A stretch of DNA of 64,000 nucleotides from Pseudoalteromonas phenolica (GCF_005876835.1 NZ_PPSW01000014.1:186001-250000), one strand, 5' to 3'. Shown: positions 15,698-25,178, numbered from the stretch's first letter. Notes: generated from the letters alone by a model not told the origin. Translations and numbers: made by a program.

Positions 15698-15913
15698 TTA
15701 TCCTTTGAAGTGGCTATAAGCAGCACCCACAGTAAAATGACCGCTTTCCAATCGTTTTACTAATTGTTGTGCTTCAAGTTCACTAAGTACTTGGTATAAA
15801 CCATCACCATAAGTGTTGATACTATCTGCAGACAGTAAATCTACCGGTTCAGGAAAATGTTGGCTTACATCACTTAACACCATTCGAACCATTAGTTTCT
15901 CTACTCTATCCAT
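15698..15913 (-). CDS. Small hypothetical protein, possible winged-helix
   Basis: The 71-aa frame has a good ribosome-binding site (GAGGG seven to eight bases before ATG), which argues that it is real. The second half, LYQVLSELEAQQLVKRLESGHFTVG, has the helix-then-wing pattern of a small winged-helix domain; the first half is acidic. I do not recognise a family. It stands alone, about 110 bp downstream of the PLA2-like gene start. Confidence 0.5.
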   Translation of the reverse strand: MDRVEKLMVRMVLSDVSQHFPEPVDLLSADSINTYGDGLYQVLSELEAQQLVKRLESGHFTVGAAYSHFKG

Positions 15914-16372
15914 ATACTTACCCTCGATTAAAAAGATAATGTGTTTAAAGTAAAAATTATTTACTAACCGAAACGCAACAAAGCGCTATGGTTTAAGTTA
16001 TGTCAACTTAGCGAAGTACGTTTAAAAAAGGAAGAAAAAATAGACAACTTTTTACAATAAATAAGCACAACAAGCGCCCTTTTTATAACCAAACGAATGC
16101 GTGTTATTGGCGACATCTAAAATGATAACAACTTATAAAACAACCTAAATTAGGGTCGCCGGACTGCTACATTGTGGATTTTATACTTAAAGTAAAACAT
16201 CAAAACTTATAGCTCGTTATCTCTTTTAGTGCTTTATTGCATTGCAGTTTGCAAATGCACGTTAATTGAAAATTTCTAAGTTGATTAAGCCACTGTAAGT
16301 ATTGAAAATAAGAAAATGAACTTTCGGTTTGATTTTTGCATAGTTTATAATGAATTAATCAGGATAATCATT
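15914..16372. other. Gene-free interval before the beta-propeller gene
   Basis: No convincing coding frame, RNA fold or repeat was found in these 459 bp. They are AT-rich and presumably hold the promoters of the two divergent flanking genes. A short mirrored feature (GTTATTGGCGAC near 16103 and GGGTCGCC near 16154) was seen but not interpreted. Confidence 0.5.
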
Positions 16373-17581
16373 ATGACTTTAAGATCTTTGTTCAGCACCA
16401 ATAAACTTATTGCTTTAGCACTTACTTTAACTTCCTCTTACGTGAGTGCAAATGATGCTTGTTTAGAAGGGCTATTTGCGGTCGACAGATACGCAGAACA
16501 AGGAAAAAATTCGCTATATCACATAGATTTAGAAAATAAATCTTATAGCAGAATGCCAGGCGCTTCTCTTCCTGTTAGCAACCTAGCTGCAACAAACAAT
16601 CAATTGATTATGATGCAGCGATTAAATAAAGAAACGAATGCGTCAAAAATTTATCAGTACGACTTATCTTCTGGTGAGACGACTGAAATCGCAGATACAA
16701 CAAGCTATCCAATAAAGCGTTCTGTTGTTTCACCTGGTGGCAGTTTTTTACTCGCCACCAGCCAAACTTATATGTATCAATTTGACTTAGAAACGGGCGA
16801 CAAAACTGTACTAGGTAAAATGCAAACAAACGATGCAAGTTGGGATGATTTCGCCCATGGTGACATCACTTATTCAATTGATGGTAATACCGTCTATGTT
16901 CTAAATGCCAAGTCACTTTACATCCTTGATGAAAGCAACATGCAACTAGATAAAATTGGTGAACATAACTTAAATTGGCCATCTGGCATTGCGGCAGCAA
17001 ACGATGGTCAACTATACGTTTCTGCAAGAAATAGTGGCGAAAATGCCAAAATCTACAAAATAAACCCGCAAACAGCTGAAGCAGAGCTTGTGATGGAAGG
17101 ACCAGAGCATATTGCGGATCTAACTTATGTGTCTGAATGTGGTAACCCGCTGCTTACTATTGCCGATGAGTTTCAACAAGAAGTAAATGCGGCTAAAGCA
17201 TTTTGGGAAGAGCAAAATATTGGCGGTGCGGCTGCAAACGTCACCTCATTTAAGGACGGCTCTTTTAACTTTAACGAAAGTGGCTATTTAGTTGAGAGTA
17301 AAGACAGGCTAAACAAACACAACAAAAATACCAAAAAGCCGAACTCAAACCGCTGTGCCAGACTTTGGAATAACTTGCTAGATCATAAATATACTCTAAA
17401 CCGCTCTGGCGCAGGCCGTAAGAAATCTAATGGCGATACTAAATGGTATCACTCTACTGCAGATGGCGCTTTCAAAGTATCTAAAGCCAAAAAAGGGGTA
17501 TGTACTTATACTCTCAATGACAACGACAACCTTAAATTAAACTATGACTCTAATACTGGCCTAGTGAGCATAGCTAAGTAA
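16373..17581 (+). CDS. Secreted beta-propeller-like protein of unknown function
   Basis: ATG 16373 is preferred over an upstream in-frame ATG at 16316 because AGGAT lies 7 bp before it and the signal peptide (LIALALTLTSSYVSA) is then correctly placed. The 402-aa protein has repeated four-strand units with Y/F-x-x-D-L-x-(S/T)-G turns (YQYDLSSGETTEI, YQFDLETGDKTVL, LYILDESNMQLDKI), as in WD40/YVTN-type propellers, to about residue 275. A separate basic C-terminal domain of about 100 residues (NRCARLWNNLLDHKYTLN) follows. I do not recognise the C-terminal domain. It ends at a hairpin terminator. Confidence 0.65.
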   Translation: MTLRSLFSTNKLIALALTLTSSYVSANDACLEGLFAVDRYAEQGKNSLYHIDLENKSYSRMPGASLPVSNLAATNNQLIMMQRLNKETNASKIYQYDLSSGETTEIADTTSYPIKRSVVSPGGSFLLATSQTYMYQFDLETGDKTVLGKMQTNDASWDDFAHGDITYSIDGNTVYVLNAKSLYILDESNMQLDKIGEHNLNWPSGIAAANDGQLYVSARNSGENAKIYKINPQTAEAELVMEGPEHIADLTYVSECGNPLLTIADEFQQEVNAAKAFWEEQNIGGAAANVTSFKDGSFNFNESGYLVESKDRLNKHNKNTKKPNSNRCARLWNNLLDHKYTLNRSGAGRKKSNGDTKWYHSTADGAFKVSKAKKGVCTYTLNDNDNLKLNYDSNTGLVSIAK

Positions 17582-17592
17582 ATTTATGACTT

Positions 17593-17640
17593 TAAAGCCC
17601 CAAAGTTAACGCGATATTTTTCGTTCAATTTTGGGGTTTT
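17593..17640 (+). terminator. Intrinsic terminator after the beta-propeller gene
   Basis: A long imperfect stem built on GCCCCAAAGTTAACG and CGTTCAATTTTGGGG ends in a run of T. Confidence 0.7.
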
Positions 17641-17783
17641 AAATTTAAGCTTGGCTATCAGTTTTTATAAGAAACCTGTTTAATGGGTTACTTTCGATAT
17701 AAGTGCCCTACTCTTCAACGCTTAAATATTCACATCTAGATTAAATTCAATTAAAGTAGCGCTGTCTAACCATTGAGAACTTT

Positions 17784-18167
17784 ATGTTTAAGCCACTTTC
17801 AAAAGTCTTCGTGACACTTGTTATTTTGATTGCCTTTATTGGGCAAGCATCGGCTTATAGCTTTATGCCCTCATTTGAGATCTCATCAATACATTCAGCA
17901 CAATCACAATCAAGCAATTCAATTGATAGCGTCTCGAATTTATCTCTAAGCTCAAACAGTGACACTGAAGATGATTGCTGCGAAGTAGACTGCTGCGAAT
18001 CCGAATGTATTTGCCCTGCAAATGCCTGTGCTGCCTTTATATTTGTCAGTAGCCTTGGCTACTCTCAGCCAATGATGCGTTTTACAGAGTCTATTGTGAA
18101 CTCGCATTTAAATATGCCAAATAATATTGTCGAGTCGTTATACCGCCCCCCCATTTTTACCTCTTAG
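17784..18167 (+). CDS. Small exported Cys-rich protein, possible metal binder
   Basis: The 127-aa protein has a signal peptide (VFVTLVILIAFIGQASA), a serine-rich linker and then DDCCEVDCCESECICPANAC, with eight cysteines in about 20 residues flanked by acidic side chains. The C-terminus ESLYRPPIF resembles the end of small periplasmic proteins seen near metal-resistance or metal-uptake genes. It lies about 104 bp before a TonB receptor with a His-rich N-terminus, so a role in copper or zinc handling is a reasonable inference. No enzymatic domain is visible. Confidence 0.6.
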   Translation: MFKPLSKVFVTLVILIAFIGQASAYSFMPSFEISSIHSAQSQSSNSIDSVSNLSLSSNSDTEDDCCEVDCCESECICPANACAAFIFVSSLGYSQPMMRFTESIVNSHLNMPNNIVESLYRPPIFTS

Positions 18168-18229
18168 GGCAGATCCGCCCAAAACACTCCTATTCAGAAT
18201 AATACCAATCCGCAATAACACTTAATCAA

Positions 18230-18250
18230 TGACAGCTGAACATACTGTCA
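18230..18250. promoter_or_regulatory. Inverted repeat upstream of the TonB receptor
   Basis: TGACAG (18230-18235) and CTGTCA (18245-18250) are inverted arms with a 9-bp spacer, 21 bp before the receptor start codon. It could be an operator. No regulator gene is adjacent, so the binding protein is unknown. Confidence 0.35.
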
Positions 18251-18271
18251 TGTGTACACTTTGAGGTAAAA

Positions 18272-20251
18272 ATGCAATTTAAACTTTCTAAACTGGCTTT
18301 GTCTGTATTTCTATTTTCACCCCTTTCTTCATATGCTGGCGGGCATGAAGAACATGAGCACGACCATCATGGTCATGAAAAAAAAGCCATAGAAAAAATT
18401 CAGGTCACCGCATCAAGACTAGGTCGCATAGTCACAGAATCGGCAACTCGTACCGAAGTCATTATTGGTGAAGAAGTTCAAGAAAAGGCGTTAATGCGCC
18501 CTGGTAATATTTCTATGCTCGTCGCTGAAACCGGTGGTGTACGAGTCCAAAATACCTCTCCAGCACTGGGCAGTGCTAACATTCGCTTGCAAGGTTTATA
18601 TGGTCGCTATACTCAGTTACTGAGTGATGGCCTGCCACTTTATGGCGGACAAACCGCTTCTATCGGGCTACTGCAGATCCCCCCTACCGACTTAGCCAGT
18701 GTTGAAATTATCAAAGGTTCTGCATCGTCTATGTATGGCGGCTCTGCACTGGGTGGTGTGATTAATCTGATCTCTCGTACGCCTTCGGATGAATTCGAGG
18801 GTGAAGTATTATTAAATGCAACATCAAAAAATGGTCAAGATGTTACCGCCTATTTAGCCGCGCCTGTTTCTGAGTCAATGGGCGCTTCAATTACCGCAGG
18901 TGCACATCATCAAGAAGAACAGGACTTAGACGATGACGGCTGGCTCGATATGGCCTATTACGAAAGAGCAACAGTGCGACCACGTATATATTGGTCAGGT
19001 GAAAATGGCGCTAATTTGTATATGACCATGGGCGCCATGAAAGAGCGCAGAAATGGGGGGACCGCTGAAGGAGCACTTATGCCAGACGGTCAACCATTTG
19101 TGCAAAATCAGGATTCTTTGCGTCTCGATGGCGGTTTGATATTCGAGCAACCTTTAAATGACACTCTAAACTTAAATGTGCGTGGTTCATTGATGCAACA
19201 AGAGCATGAACACCAATATGGACGTGTGTTGGAAGATGACAAGCATAACAGCTACTTAGTTGAATCTTCAGTCACAGGCTTCACCAACAAGACAGCCTGG
19301 ATTGTGGGTCTTGCGTATCAACAAGAGCAATTCGAGTCAGAACAGTACAATGAATTCGATTATACATTCGAAGTGACTGGTTTATTCTCACAGCTTGATT
19401 ATGACGCGACTGACGAATTGGCGTTGTCTCTAAGCGCCAGAACAGATTGGCACAGCGAATATGGCACTCAATTTAGCCCGAGAGTCTCAGCACTATATAA
19501 ACCAGAAAATTGGTCCGTGCGTGGCTCTTTCGGTCAAGGTTACTATGCGCCAACACCTTTCATCGAGGATATTGAAGACGCAGGTCTGTCACGATTAGCA
19601 CCACTAGACAACCTAGAAGAAGAAACAGCCACCACTGCGTCTGTTGATTTTAGCTATACCGTCGATAGCATTGAAACAAGCCTGACACTGTTTGCGTCTG
19701 ACATCGATAATGTCACTGAATTAGAAGAAATGAACTGTATCGGCTGTGACAAAACAGTACGCATTGTCAACGCAGCTGGCCAAAGTGAAATCAGAGGTGC
19801 CGAACTACTTCTTCGCTTCCGTTGGCATGATATTAAATTCACTACCAGCTATTTATACACAGATGCGAGCACGCAAGATGATACAACCGGTTCAATCTCA
19901 CCTATCGCGCTAACACCCAGACATTCTGCGGGCGCAGTGATCATGTGGGAAGAGCATGGTAGTCATCTACTTGGTTTTGAAGCTTACTACACCGGCACGC
20001 AACAGCTCGAAAACAACCCATATCGCGCACAGAGTGACGCCTACTGGCACTTGGGGCTGTTAGGGCAGATTACATTTGGCAATGTAAGCTGGTTTGTAAA
20101 TGCTGAGAACCTACTGAATGTTCGTCAAACAAAAGACGACCCTCTGGTTTTACCTGAGCAATCAGCAAGTGGGCGCTGGACAACCGATATTTGGTCTCGT
20201 AATGATGGCTTTACCGTCAATGCAGGTGTTCGAATTCAATTTGGCCATTAA
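18272..20251 (+). CDS. TonB-dependent outer-membrane receptor with His-rich N-terminus, probably for a metal
   Basis: The 659-aa protein has a signal peptide ending SYAGG, then a metal-binding tract HEEHEHDHHGHEKK, the TonB-box region IEKIQVTASRLGR, a plug domain (residues about 45-165, with IKGSASSMYGGSALGGVINLIS) and a 22-strand barrel ending NAGVRIQFGH. Such His tracts occur in zinc/copper-type receptors (ZnuD-like), so I infer uptake of a metal or metal complex; the terminal residue is His, not Phe. Energy comes from TonB-ExbBD, absent here. It is likely linked with the preceding Cys-rich protein. Confidence 0.88.
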   Translation: MQFKLSKLALSVFLFSPLSSYAGGHEEHEHDHHGHEKKAIEKIQVTASRLGRIVTESATRTEVIIGEEVQEKALMRPGNISMLVAETGGVRVQNTSPALGSANIRLQGLYGRYTQLLSDGLPLYGGQTASIGLLQIPPTDLASVEIIKGSASSMYGGSALGGVINLISRTPSDEFEGEVLLNATSKNGQDVTAYLAAPVSESMGASITAGAHHQEEQDLDDDGWLDMAYYERATVRPRIYWSGENGANLYMTMGAMKERRNGGTAEGALMPDGQPFVQNQDSLRLDGGLIFEQPLNDTLNLNVRGSLMQQEHEHQYGRVLEDDKHNSYLVESSVTGFTNKTAWIVGLAYQQEQFESEQYNEFDYTFEVTGLFSQLDYDATDELALSLSARTDWHSEYGTQFSPRVSALYKPENWSVRGSFGQGYYAPTPFIEDIEDAGLSRLAPLDNLEEETATTASVDFSYTVDSIETSLTLFASDIDNVTELEEMNCIGCDKTVRIVNAAGQSEIRGAELLLRFRWHDIKFTTSYLYTDASTQDDTTGSISPIALTPRHSAGAVIMWEEHGSHLLGFEAYYTGTQQLENNPYRAQSDAYWHLGLLGQITFGNVSWFVNAENLLNVRQTKDDPLVLPEQSASGRWTTDIWSRNDGFTVNAGVRIQFGH

Positions 20252-20301
20252 TACTCGCCTTCACTAATGCTTAGTCAAAAGGCTTAGTCAAAAGTCTAGG
20301 T

Positions 20302-20341
20302 AACGCATTACTCGATATAAAGTCAATTCGGGTAATGCGTT
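20302..20341. terminator. Hairpin between TonB receptor and DODA genes
   Basis: AACGCATTAC (20302-20311) and GTAATGCGTT (20332-20341) form a perfect 10-bp stem with a 20-base loop between converging genes. The U-tract is poor, so it is a candidate terminator only. Just upstream GCTTAGTCAAAAG occurs twice in tandem. Confidence 0.45.
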
Positions 20342-21144
20342 CATTTGTACCATGCAAACATGGTCGAGTTTCGATTCAAAATCTTAACGTCTAACTGCTC
20401 ATCAGCAGCACTATAAGCTAACCCATAACACACATGCAGTGGCATCAAATGCTCTTCGCGAGGATGACAAAACCTTGCATGAGGTGCATTTGCCCAATCT
20501 AAGAGTCGGCTTGCTCGATTACTTTCATCAAGTGTTTTATTACTTACTGTGTCTCTGAGCCAAGTCTCAAATGCCAAATTTTTTTCATCAACTTCTCTGT
20601 CACCTTGCGAGAAAAAAGCACGCATATTATGAAAAGAGAACCCAGAACCAATCACTAATAAATTGTCATACTCTAGTGACTGTAGTGCTTTACCAATATT
20701 GAGGTGTAAGCTCGGCTCTAAACTCTTCGCCAATGATAGCTGCACACAGGGAATGTCACCCTCTGGAAACATGATTTTCAAGGGGATAAACATGCCATGG
20801 TCAAAGCCGCGTTGCGCATCGAGTTGATGTTCAATACCCGCTTGCGCTAGCGCCTTTGCCACTTCAGATGCTAACTTAGGCGAGCCAGCACATGGATACT
20901 GAATGTTATATGCCGCTTCAGGAAAACCAGTGTAGTCATAAATGAGCTCTGGTAACTCTGAAGAGGTAATTGTCGGCACAGCCTCTTCCCAGTGGGCGCT
21001 TATCAACAAAATAGCACTTGGCTTTTCAATACTTTTCGCCAGTTTCTCTAGTGTATTTACCATTTCTGTGTGGCTAGGGTCGCCCAATAAAGGCATCGGT
21101 CCCCCGCCGTGAGAGATAAAAAATGCATTGTGTTTTGTCGTCAT
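20341..21144 (-). CDS. DODA-type extradiol ring-cleavage dioxygenase (YgiD-like)
   Basis: The 267-aa protein matches class III extradiol dioxygenases of the 4,5-DOPA type: FISHGGGPM with the first metal-binding His at about residue 11, SAHWEE near 50, then RGFDHGMFIPL near 110 and LVIGSGFSFHNM near 165. These enzymes use a single iron or zinc ion to open catechol rings. The bacterial YgiD group acts on L-DOPA in vitro, but the physiological substrate is unclear. It is preceded by the yceI-cytochrome genes but separated from them by 92 bp. Confidence 0.85.
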   Translation of the reverse strand: MTTKHNAFFISHGGGPMPLLGDPSHTEMVNTLEKLAKSIEKPSAILLISAHWEEAVPTITSSELPELIYDYTGFPEAAYNIQYPCAGSPKLASEVAKALAQAGIEHQLDAQRGFDHGMFIPLKIMFPEGDIPCVQLSLAKSLEPSLHLNIGKALQSLEYDNLLVIGSGFSFHNMRAFFSQGDREVDEKNLAFETWLRDTVSNKTLDESNRASRLLDWANAPHARFCHPREEHLMPLHVCYGLAYSAADEQLDVKILNRNSTMFAWYK

Positions 21145-21236
21145 AGCGCACCACCAAGATTAATAACTAAGCACTAACAGTAAAGTGCGTTTTATATCAA
21201 TCCTCTTAATTAACTGATCAATTTTGAGGATGGGTA

Positions 21237-21800
21237 TTACTTACGAATACCTTCAACATGCAAGTCGAGCATCACGGTTGTTGGACCTAGCACTTCTTTC
21301 ATACCATAGTCTGCTAAACGAATTTCAGTGGTACCAGAGAAACCAGCTCGGTAACCGCCCCAAGGATCTTTACCTTCACCAATTTTTTGCGCATCAATGA
21401 CAATATTCTTAGTCGTTCCATGCAATGTGAATGCGCCCTTAACTTCTAGTTTGCCATTACCTTTATCGATAATTTTGCTGCTTACAAATTTCGCAGTTGG
21501 GAATTTCCCAACATTTAAAAAGTCACCACCTCGAAGGTGTTTATCACGCTCAGCATGATTTGAATCGATACTCGTAGTATCAATATTCACTTCAATTTGT
21601 GCGTTGTCATAACTTTTACCATCGTAGTTAAAAGAACCTTCAAATGTGTTAAAACGACCCGTTAACCAAGACACACCTAAATGCGATGTTTTAAAGTTAA
21701 TAAAGGCATGTGCTCCTTTGGTATCAATCTCGTATTCAGCAGCACTTGCCGTTGTTGATAACGCACCTAGAAACGCTGCAGTTAAAATAAGCTTTTTCAT
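21237..21800 (-). CDS. YceI-family periplasmic lipid-binding-like protein
   Basis: ATG at 21800 is chosen over an upstream in-frame start at 21824 because CAGGAG lies 7 bp before it and the signal peptide (KKLILTAAFLGALSTTASA) begins there. The 187-aa protein has the lipocalin-like YceI fold with YEIDTKGAHAFINFKTSHLGVSWLTGRF near the N-terminus. YceI proteins bind long polyprenoid or fatty chains in a beta-barrel. It lies 88 bp after the cytochrome b561 gene on the same strand, and the pair is a recurrent arrangement thought to concern quinone or lipid redox. Confidence 0.9.
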   Translation of the reverse strand: MKKLILTAAFLGALSTTASAAEYEIDTKGAHAFINFKTSHLGVSWLTGRFNTFEGSFNYDGKSYDNAQIEVNIDTTSIDSNHAERDKHLRGGDFLNVGKFPTAKFVSSKIIDKGNGKLEVKGAFTLHGTTKNIVIDAQKIGEGKDPWGGYRAGFSGTTEIRLADYGMKEVLGPTTVMLDLHVEGIRK

Positions 21801-21888
21801 TGTAATCTCCTGTTTAGAAGCCAAAATATTTAATAAGTTAAGGTGAAGGCACCTACTTGTTTTAAAACACTTACTTTTGTGAAGTGTC

Positions 21889-22416
21889 TTAAAGCATGCG
21901 CTTCAATGTATTGTCTTTATCTATGAAATGATGTTTGAGTGCAGCTAGTGCGTGTAAAAGAACTAACCCCATCAAACCATAAGCACTGAATTTATGAATG
22001 AGTCCGGAGGTATCTGCTTGTTGCACAAATAACTCACCAAAGCTTGGCAACACAAACCAATTAAACACTTCAATGCCGCGACCGTCTGCTGTCGAGATTA
22101 AGTAGCCACTGACACAAATCACAACAATCAGCAGGTATAAAACGGTATGCGCAGCTTTTGCCATAAATTGCTCAAATGCGTTACCCACAGCATCTGGACT
22201 CATGTTATTTGCTTTCCAACATAGCCTTAACAGGGTCAATAGCAGTAAAAGTACACCGACACTTTTATGAATAAATGGTGCTGTTCTGTACCAATCACTG
22301 TAATAATTCAGCTCTACCATCCACCAGCCGGACGCAAACATGCCTATGACGACCACTGCAGAAACCCAGTGCAGGCTTTTAGCTATCCAACCATAGTTTT
22401 GTGTCGTGTTTTTCAT
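21889..22416 (-). CDS. Cytochrome b561 (diheme inner-membrane cytochrome)
   Basis: The 175-aa protein has four hydrophobic segments with histidines placed to bind two b-hemes: SLHWVSA near residue 15, FIHKSVGVLLL near 47, and later KFSAYGLMGLVLLHALAALKHHF. This is the bacterial b561 family (CybB-like), which moves electrons between quinol and acceptors in the inner membrane. Its neighbour YceI and the divergent LysR gene form a conserved-looking module. The physiological electron partner is unknown. Confidence 0.88.
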   Translation of the reverse strand: MKNTTQNYGWIAKSLHWVSAVVVIGMFASGWWMVELNYYSDWYRTAPFIHKSVGVLLLLLTLLRLCWKANNMSPDAVGNAFEQFMAKAAHTVLYLLIVVICVSGYLISTADGRGIEVFNWFVLPSFGELFVQQADTSGLIHKFSAYGLMGLVLLHALAALKHHFIDKDNTLKRML

Positions 22417-22567
22417 TCAAAACCTCATTCGTTTGTTAACTCAATCAACAAACCTCTTTTTCAATGCTCGCTATATTACTATTACGATTTTTTATGATTA
22501 AGTAGAGCTATGTTGTATTATTTACAACGTTTCGTTGATAGTGGGTTGTTATTTGAGGGTTGTGATA

Positions 22568-23476
22568 ATGATTAAAATTGAATTGCTCAAAGTGTTTTTA
22601 AGCGTTGCAGATGAAGGCAGTTTTACCAAAGCGGCTGAAAAATTAGAGATGTCGAATCAACTGGTAAGCAAATACATTTCGAAGCTTGAAACACACCTTA
22701 ATGCCCGCCTGTTCAATCGAACGACCCGTAAAGTAAGCCTCACGGAAGCGGGCGAAAAGTGCCGCCAACATGCGAAACAAATATTAGAAAATGTAGATAA
22801 CTTAGAAGCACAATTTGGTGAGCTGCAAACAACAGTCACAGGTACTTTGAATATCAGTGCGCCCGTTTCATTTTCGACTTTACATCTATCAAAATTCATC
22901 AGTGTATTTAGAAAAAAGTACCCTGAAATAGAGCTCAACATTCAGCTTAACGACCGTAAAGTTGATGTGATCGAAGAAGGTTTTGACGTTGCGCTACGAA
23001 TTGGTCAATTGCAAAGCTCTTCTTTGGTTGCGAAGAAAATAGCGCCTGTACGCTTGGTCTTATGCGCTTCTCCTGAATACTTAATACATAATGGCACGCC
23101 TTCGCACCCGAGCGAGCTCAACCCTAAGCACTTTTTGCATTACAGTTACTCTAGCTATGACAAAACCGACAACCTACTTTTAAATACCCTAAAATCAATA
23201 AGCCAAAACAAACACCCCACTATTATCTCGAATAACGGTGAGCTGCTGATGGCCGCCGCCATCGCCGGAGAAGGCTATTTGGTGCAACCCACGTTCATCG
23301 CAGGTCACGCACTCAAAAAAGGAGATTTGCAAATATTCTTAGAAAACTATGAACCTGAGCCCATTGCGTTATATGCAGTTTATCCGCACCGTAAACTGCT
23401 CTCTTCGAAAGTAAGAGTCTTTATTGACGAGCTCAGTGATTTTTTTGGTGAAAAGCCGTATTGGGACGAGTTTTAA
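22568..23476 (+). CDS. LysR-family transcriptional regulator
   Basis: ATG 22568 (MIKIELLKVFLSVADEG) is favoured, with GAGGG about 10 bp upstream; an in-frame start at 22535 would add 11 residues. The 302-aa protein has the LysR N-terminal helix-turn-helix (SFTKAAEKLEMSNQLVSKYI) and a two-lobed effector domain (GTLNISAPVSFS, DVALRIG). It resembles CrgA/DsdC-like regulators that often control a divergent operon. The divergent cytochrome b561-yceI pair, 150 bp away, is the obvious candidate target. Confidence 0.9.
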   Translation: MIKIELLKVFLSVADEGSFTKAAEKLEMSNQLVSKYISKLETHLNARLFNRTTRKVSLTEAGEKCRQHAKQILENVDNLEAQFGELQTTVTGTLNISAPVSFSTLHLSKFISVFRKKYPEIELNIQLNDRKVDVIEEGFDVALRIGQLQSSSLVAKKIAPVRLVLCASPEYLIHNGTPSHPSELNPKHFLHYSYSSYDKTDNLLLNTLKSISQNKHPTIISNNGELLMAAAIAGEGYLVQPTFIAGHALKKGDLQIFLENYEPEPIALYAVYPHRKLLSSKVRVFIDELSDFFGEKPYWDEF

Positions 23477-23482
23477 AACATT

Positions 23483-23511
23483 AATACACTTAGCTGCTTG
23501 CTAAATGTATT
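23483..23511. terminator. Hairpin between lysR-type gene and grpB-like gene
   Basis: AATACACTTAGC (23483-23494) pairs with GCTAAATGTATT (23500-23511) with one mismatch. It lies between converging genes, and the minus-strand stop codon is inside it. Confidence 0.5.
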
Positions 23512-24007
23512 TACGCAATACTTCTTTGATAAACGGCCACTTTTCTCTTGTATAACGTTCTCTGTCTTCATGGTGAGCTTCTGCGAGCTTAAACTTTAAC
23601 GCTTGGTAGGCTTTTGCGATGTCAGGGTTATTTCGCAAACTATCTCGAAATTGAATACGCTCTTTCCAAAGAGGGCTTTGAAATGGGATCAAATGTAAGT
23701 GATGAGTGCGCACTTCGGGCGTAGGTTTGCAAAACCAATGCATCACATCTGCTTTATAAGGGTAATAGCAATAACCAGATTGCTCTAATTCTTTTATCGC
23801 CGGCTGCGAAGCGTCTAACGATTTAACCCCAACCATAATATCAATAATGGGTTTAGCCGCTAACCCTTCAACAGACGTGCTACCAACATGCTCTATTGAG
23901 CCATGTAGCCAAGGTGAAATAACTGATTGTAACAACGCTTTTTCAGCTTCAAACATCTCGAACCAGTGTGGACTAAACTCAACTATCTCTATCTTTGCAT
24001 CAGCCAT
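23501..24007 (-). CDS. GrpB-family (UPF0157) nucleotidyltransferase-fold protein
   Basis: The 168-aa protein has the family signature IEHVGSTSVEGLAAKPIIDIMV around residues 38-60 and a later HHLHLIPFQSPLWKERIQFRD. The G-S-T-S and D-I-M pair corresponds to the nucleotidyltransferase metal site. In other bacteria this domain is fused to CoaE (dephospho-CoA kinase), but here it stands alone. Its substrate is not known. It is 39 bp from the next minus-strand gene. Confidence 0.85.
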   Translation of the reverse strand: MADAKIEIVEFSPHWFEMFEAEKALLQSVISPWLHGSIEHVGSTSVEGLAAKPIIDIMVGVKSLDASQPAIKELEQSGYCYYPYKADVMHWFCKPTPEVRTHHLHLIPFQSPLWKERIQFRDSLRNNPDIAKAYQALKFKLAEAHHEDRERYTREKWPFIKEVLRKYI

Positions 24008-24046
24008 CTATATTCTTAATCATATTCTGTTGTAACACTAACTTAC

Positions 24047-24955
24047 TTAATCTTGGCTTGCTTCAAACATAAGCTTCAACCATCTTATGTCTTCAGGTCC
24101 AAGCTCTGCTTGTTTATGTAAATGTGGTGCCGCCACAACCTCTTTGTAAACGTGCGTAATGGCAACTTGAGTGAGCTCACGCCAATGCTCATTCTTTAAA
24201 GCTGGGATCGATAAGGTCGATAAGTCAAAATCTAAAAGAGGATCATGCTCACTTTCAGTTGTCTCAAGCGCAAGTTCCAGCTCTTGCAAAATAGGGTTAA
24301 TAACTTGAATTGCACTCGATTCTTCAAATTGTTTAATCACATTTTTTTGCGCTTCTTCAATCTCTTTATTCAGTTGATAAGCCGATAATTTTTCACCCGT
24401 TAAACGTAATCCATATTTGCTTAGCAGCCCTGTCACGCTAGGTAGCATTGCTTTGGCAGCAATACCAGCGCCAACAAGTGGATTCACTAAAGCAGCAAGC
24501 CCACCAACCAATAACATGCCATAAGTTAGCTTTTTGTCTAACGCATCAATTTCATTTGCAAGAGACTCTAAAGAATGCGGAGTTTCTAAGCTGCGCTCTC
24601 GAACAATATCACCAACACTGCTTAACATATATTCGCGTAACTGATGCTCTGCATGTTCATTTGGAAAGTGAAATACCCGCCTTTTTGGTAAATTATTCAC
24701 TTCCGGCACACCCTTCGGTAAGCATCTCATGGTGTGAAGTGCAAACTGATGCTCTGACAATTTAAATGGAATAACAAAATAGTGCTTTTCGTCGTAATCA
24801 ATGTGAACATCACTGTCTGTTCTTTCTAATGAGACCCAAATCGGCAGACCATTAATTTTGTCTTTAACTATCGAAAAACCTGAAGCTATGTCATCTGAAA
24901 TTTTTGCAGAGGCGGACTTTAGCGTTTCTAATCCTTTATTTAAAACATCTTTCAT
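24047..24955 (-). CDS. Hypothetical protein, possibly membrane-associated
   Basis: The 302-aa protein has no family I recognise. It has an amphipathic start, a beta-rich middle (LPIWVSLERTDSDVHIDYDEKHYFVIPF), a hydrophobic stretch at about 145-175 (MLLVGGLAALVNPLVGAGIAAKAML) and long charged helices to the end. The hydrophobic run could be one membrane hairpin. It is followed 39 bp later by the GrpB-like gene, but the two may be unrelated. Confidence 0.55.
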   Translation of the reverse strand: MKDVLNKGLETLKSASAKISDDIASGFSIVKDKINGLPIWVSLERTDSDVHIDYDEKHYFVIPFKLSEHQFALHTMRCLPKGVPEVNNLPKRRVFHFPNEHAEHQLREYMLSSVGDIVRERSLETPHSLESLANEIDALDKKLTYGMLLVGGLAALVNPLVGAGIAAKAMLPSVTGLLSKYGLRLTGEKLSAYQLNKEIEEAQKNVIKQFEESSAIQVINPILQELELALETTESEHDPLLDFDLSTLSIPALKNEHWRELTQVAITHVYKEVVAAPHLHKQAELGPEDIRWLKLMFEASQD

Positions 24956-25178
24956 ACTGTCATATTCTTACTGTCGGGTTCGTTAAATTGAACAGAAAAC
25001 CTCAAAAAAACAATAGATTTATTTCATTGTAATTGAAATACATAAATGAGAACCTGCGCATAATTACATATGGTAAATGCAAAGCCCAATTTAAATGACT
25101 TTTAGAAGCTCTACCAACTTGCTCACACATAAATTAAGCATTATAAAGGTCATCTAACTTGCGAAAAAAGGATAACCC

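Noticed and set aside
20261-20300. Tandem GCTTAGTCAAAAG pair as a transposon scar
   Set aside because: Only two 13-bp copies with no mobile-element ends nearby; could be a simple duplication.
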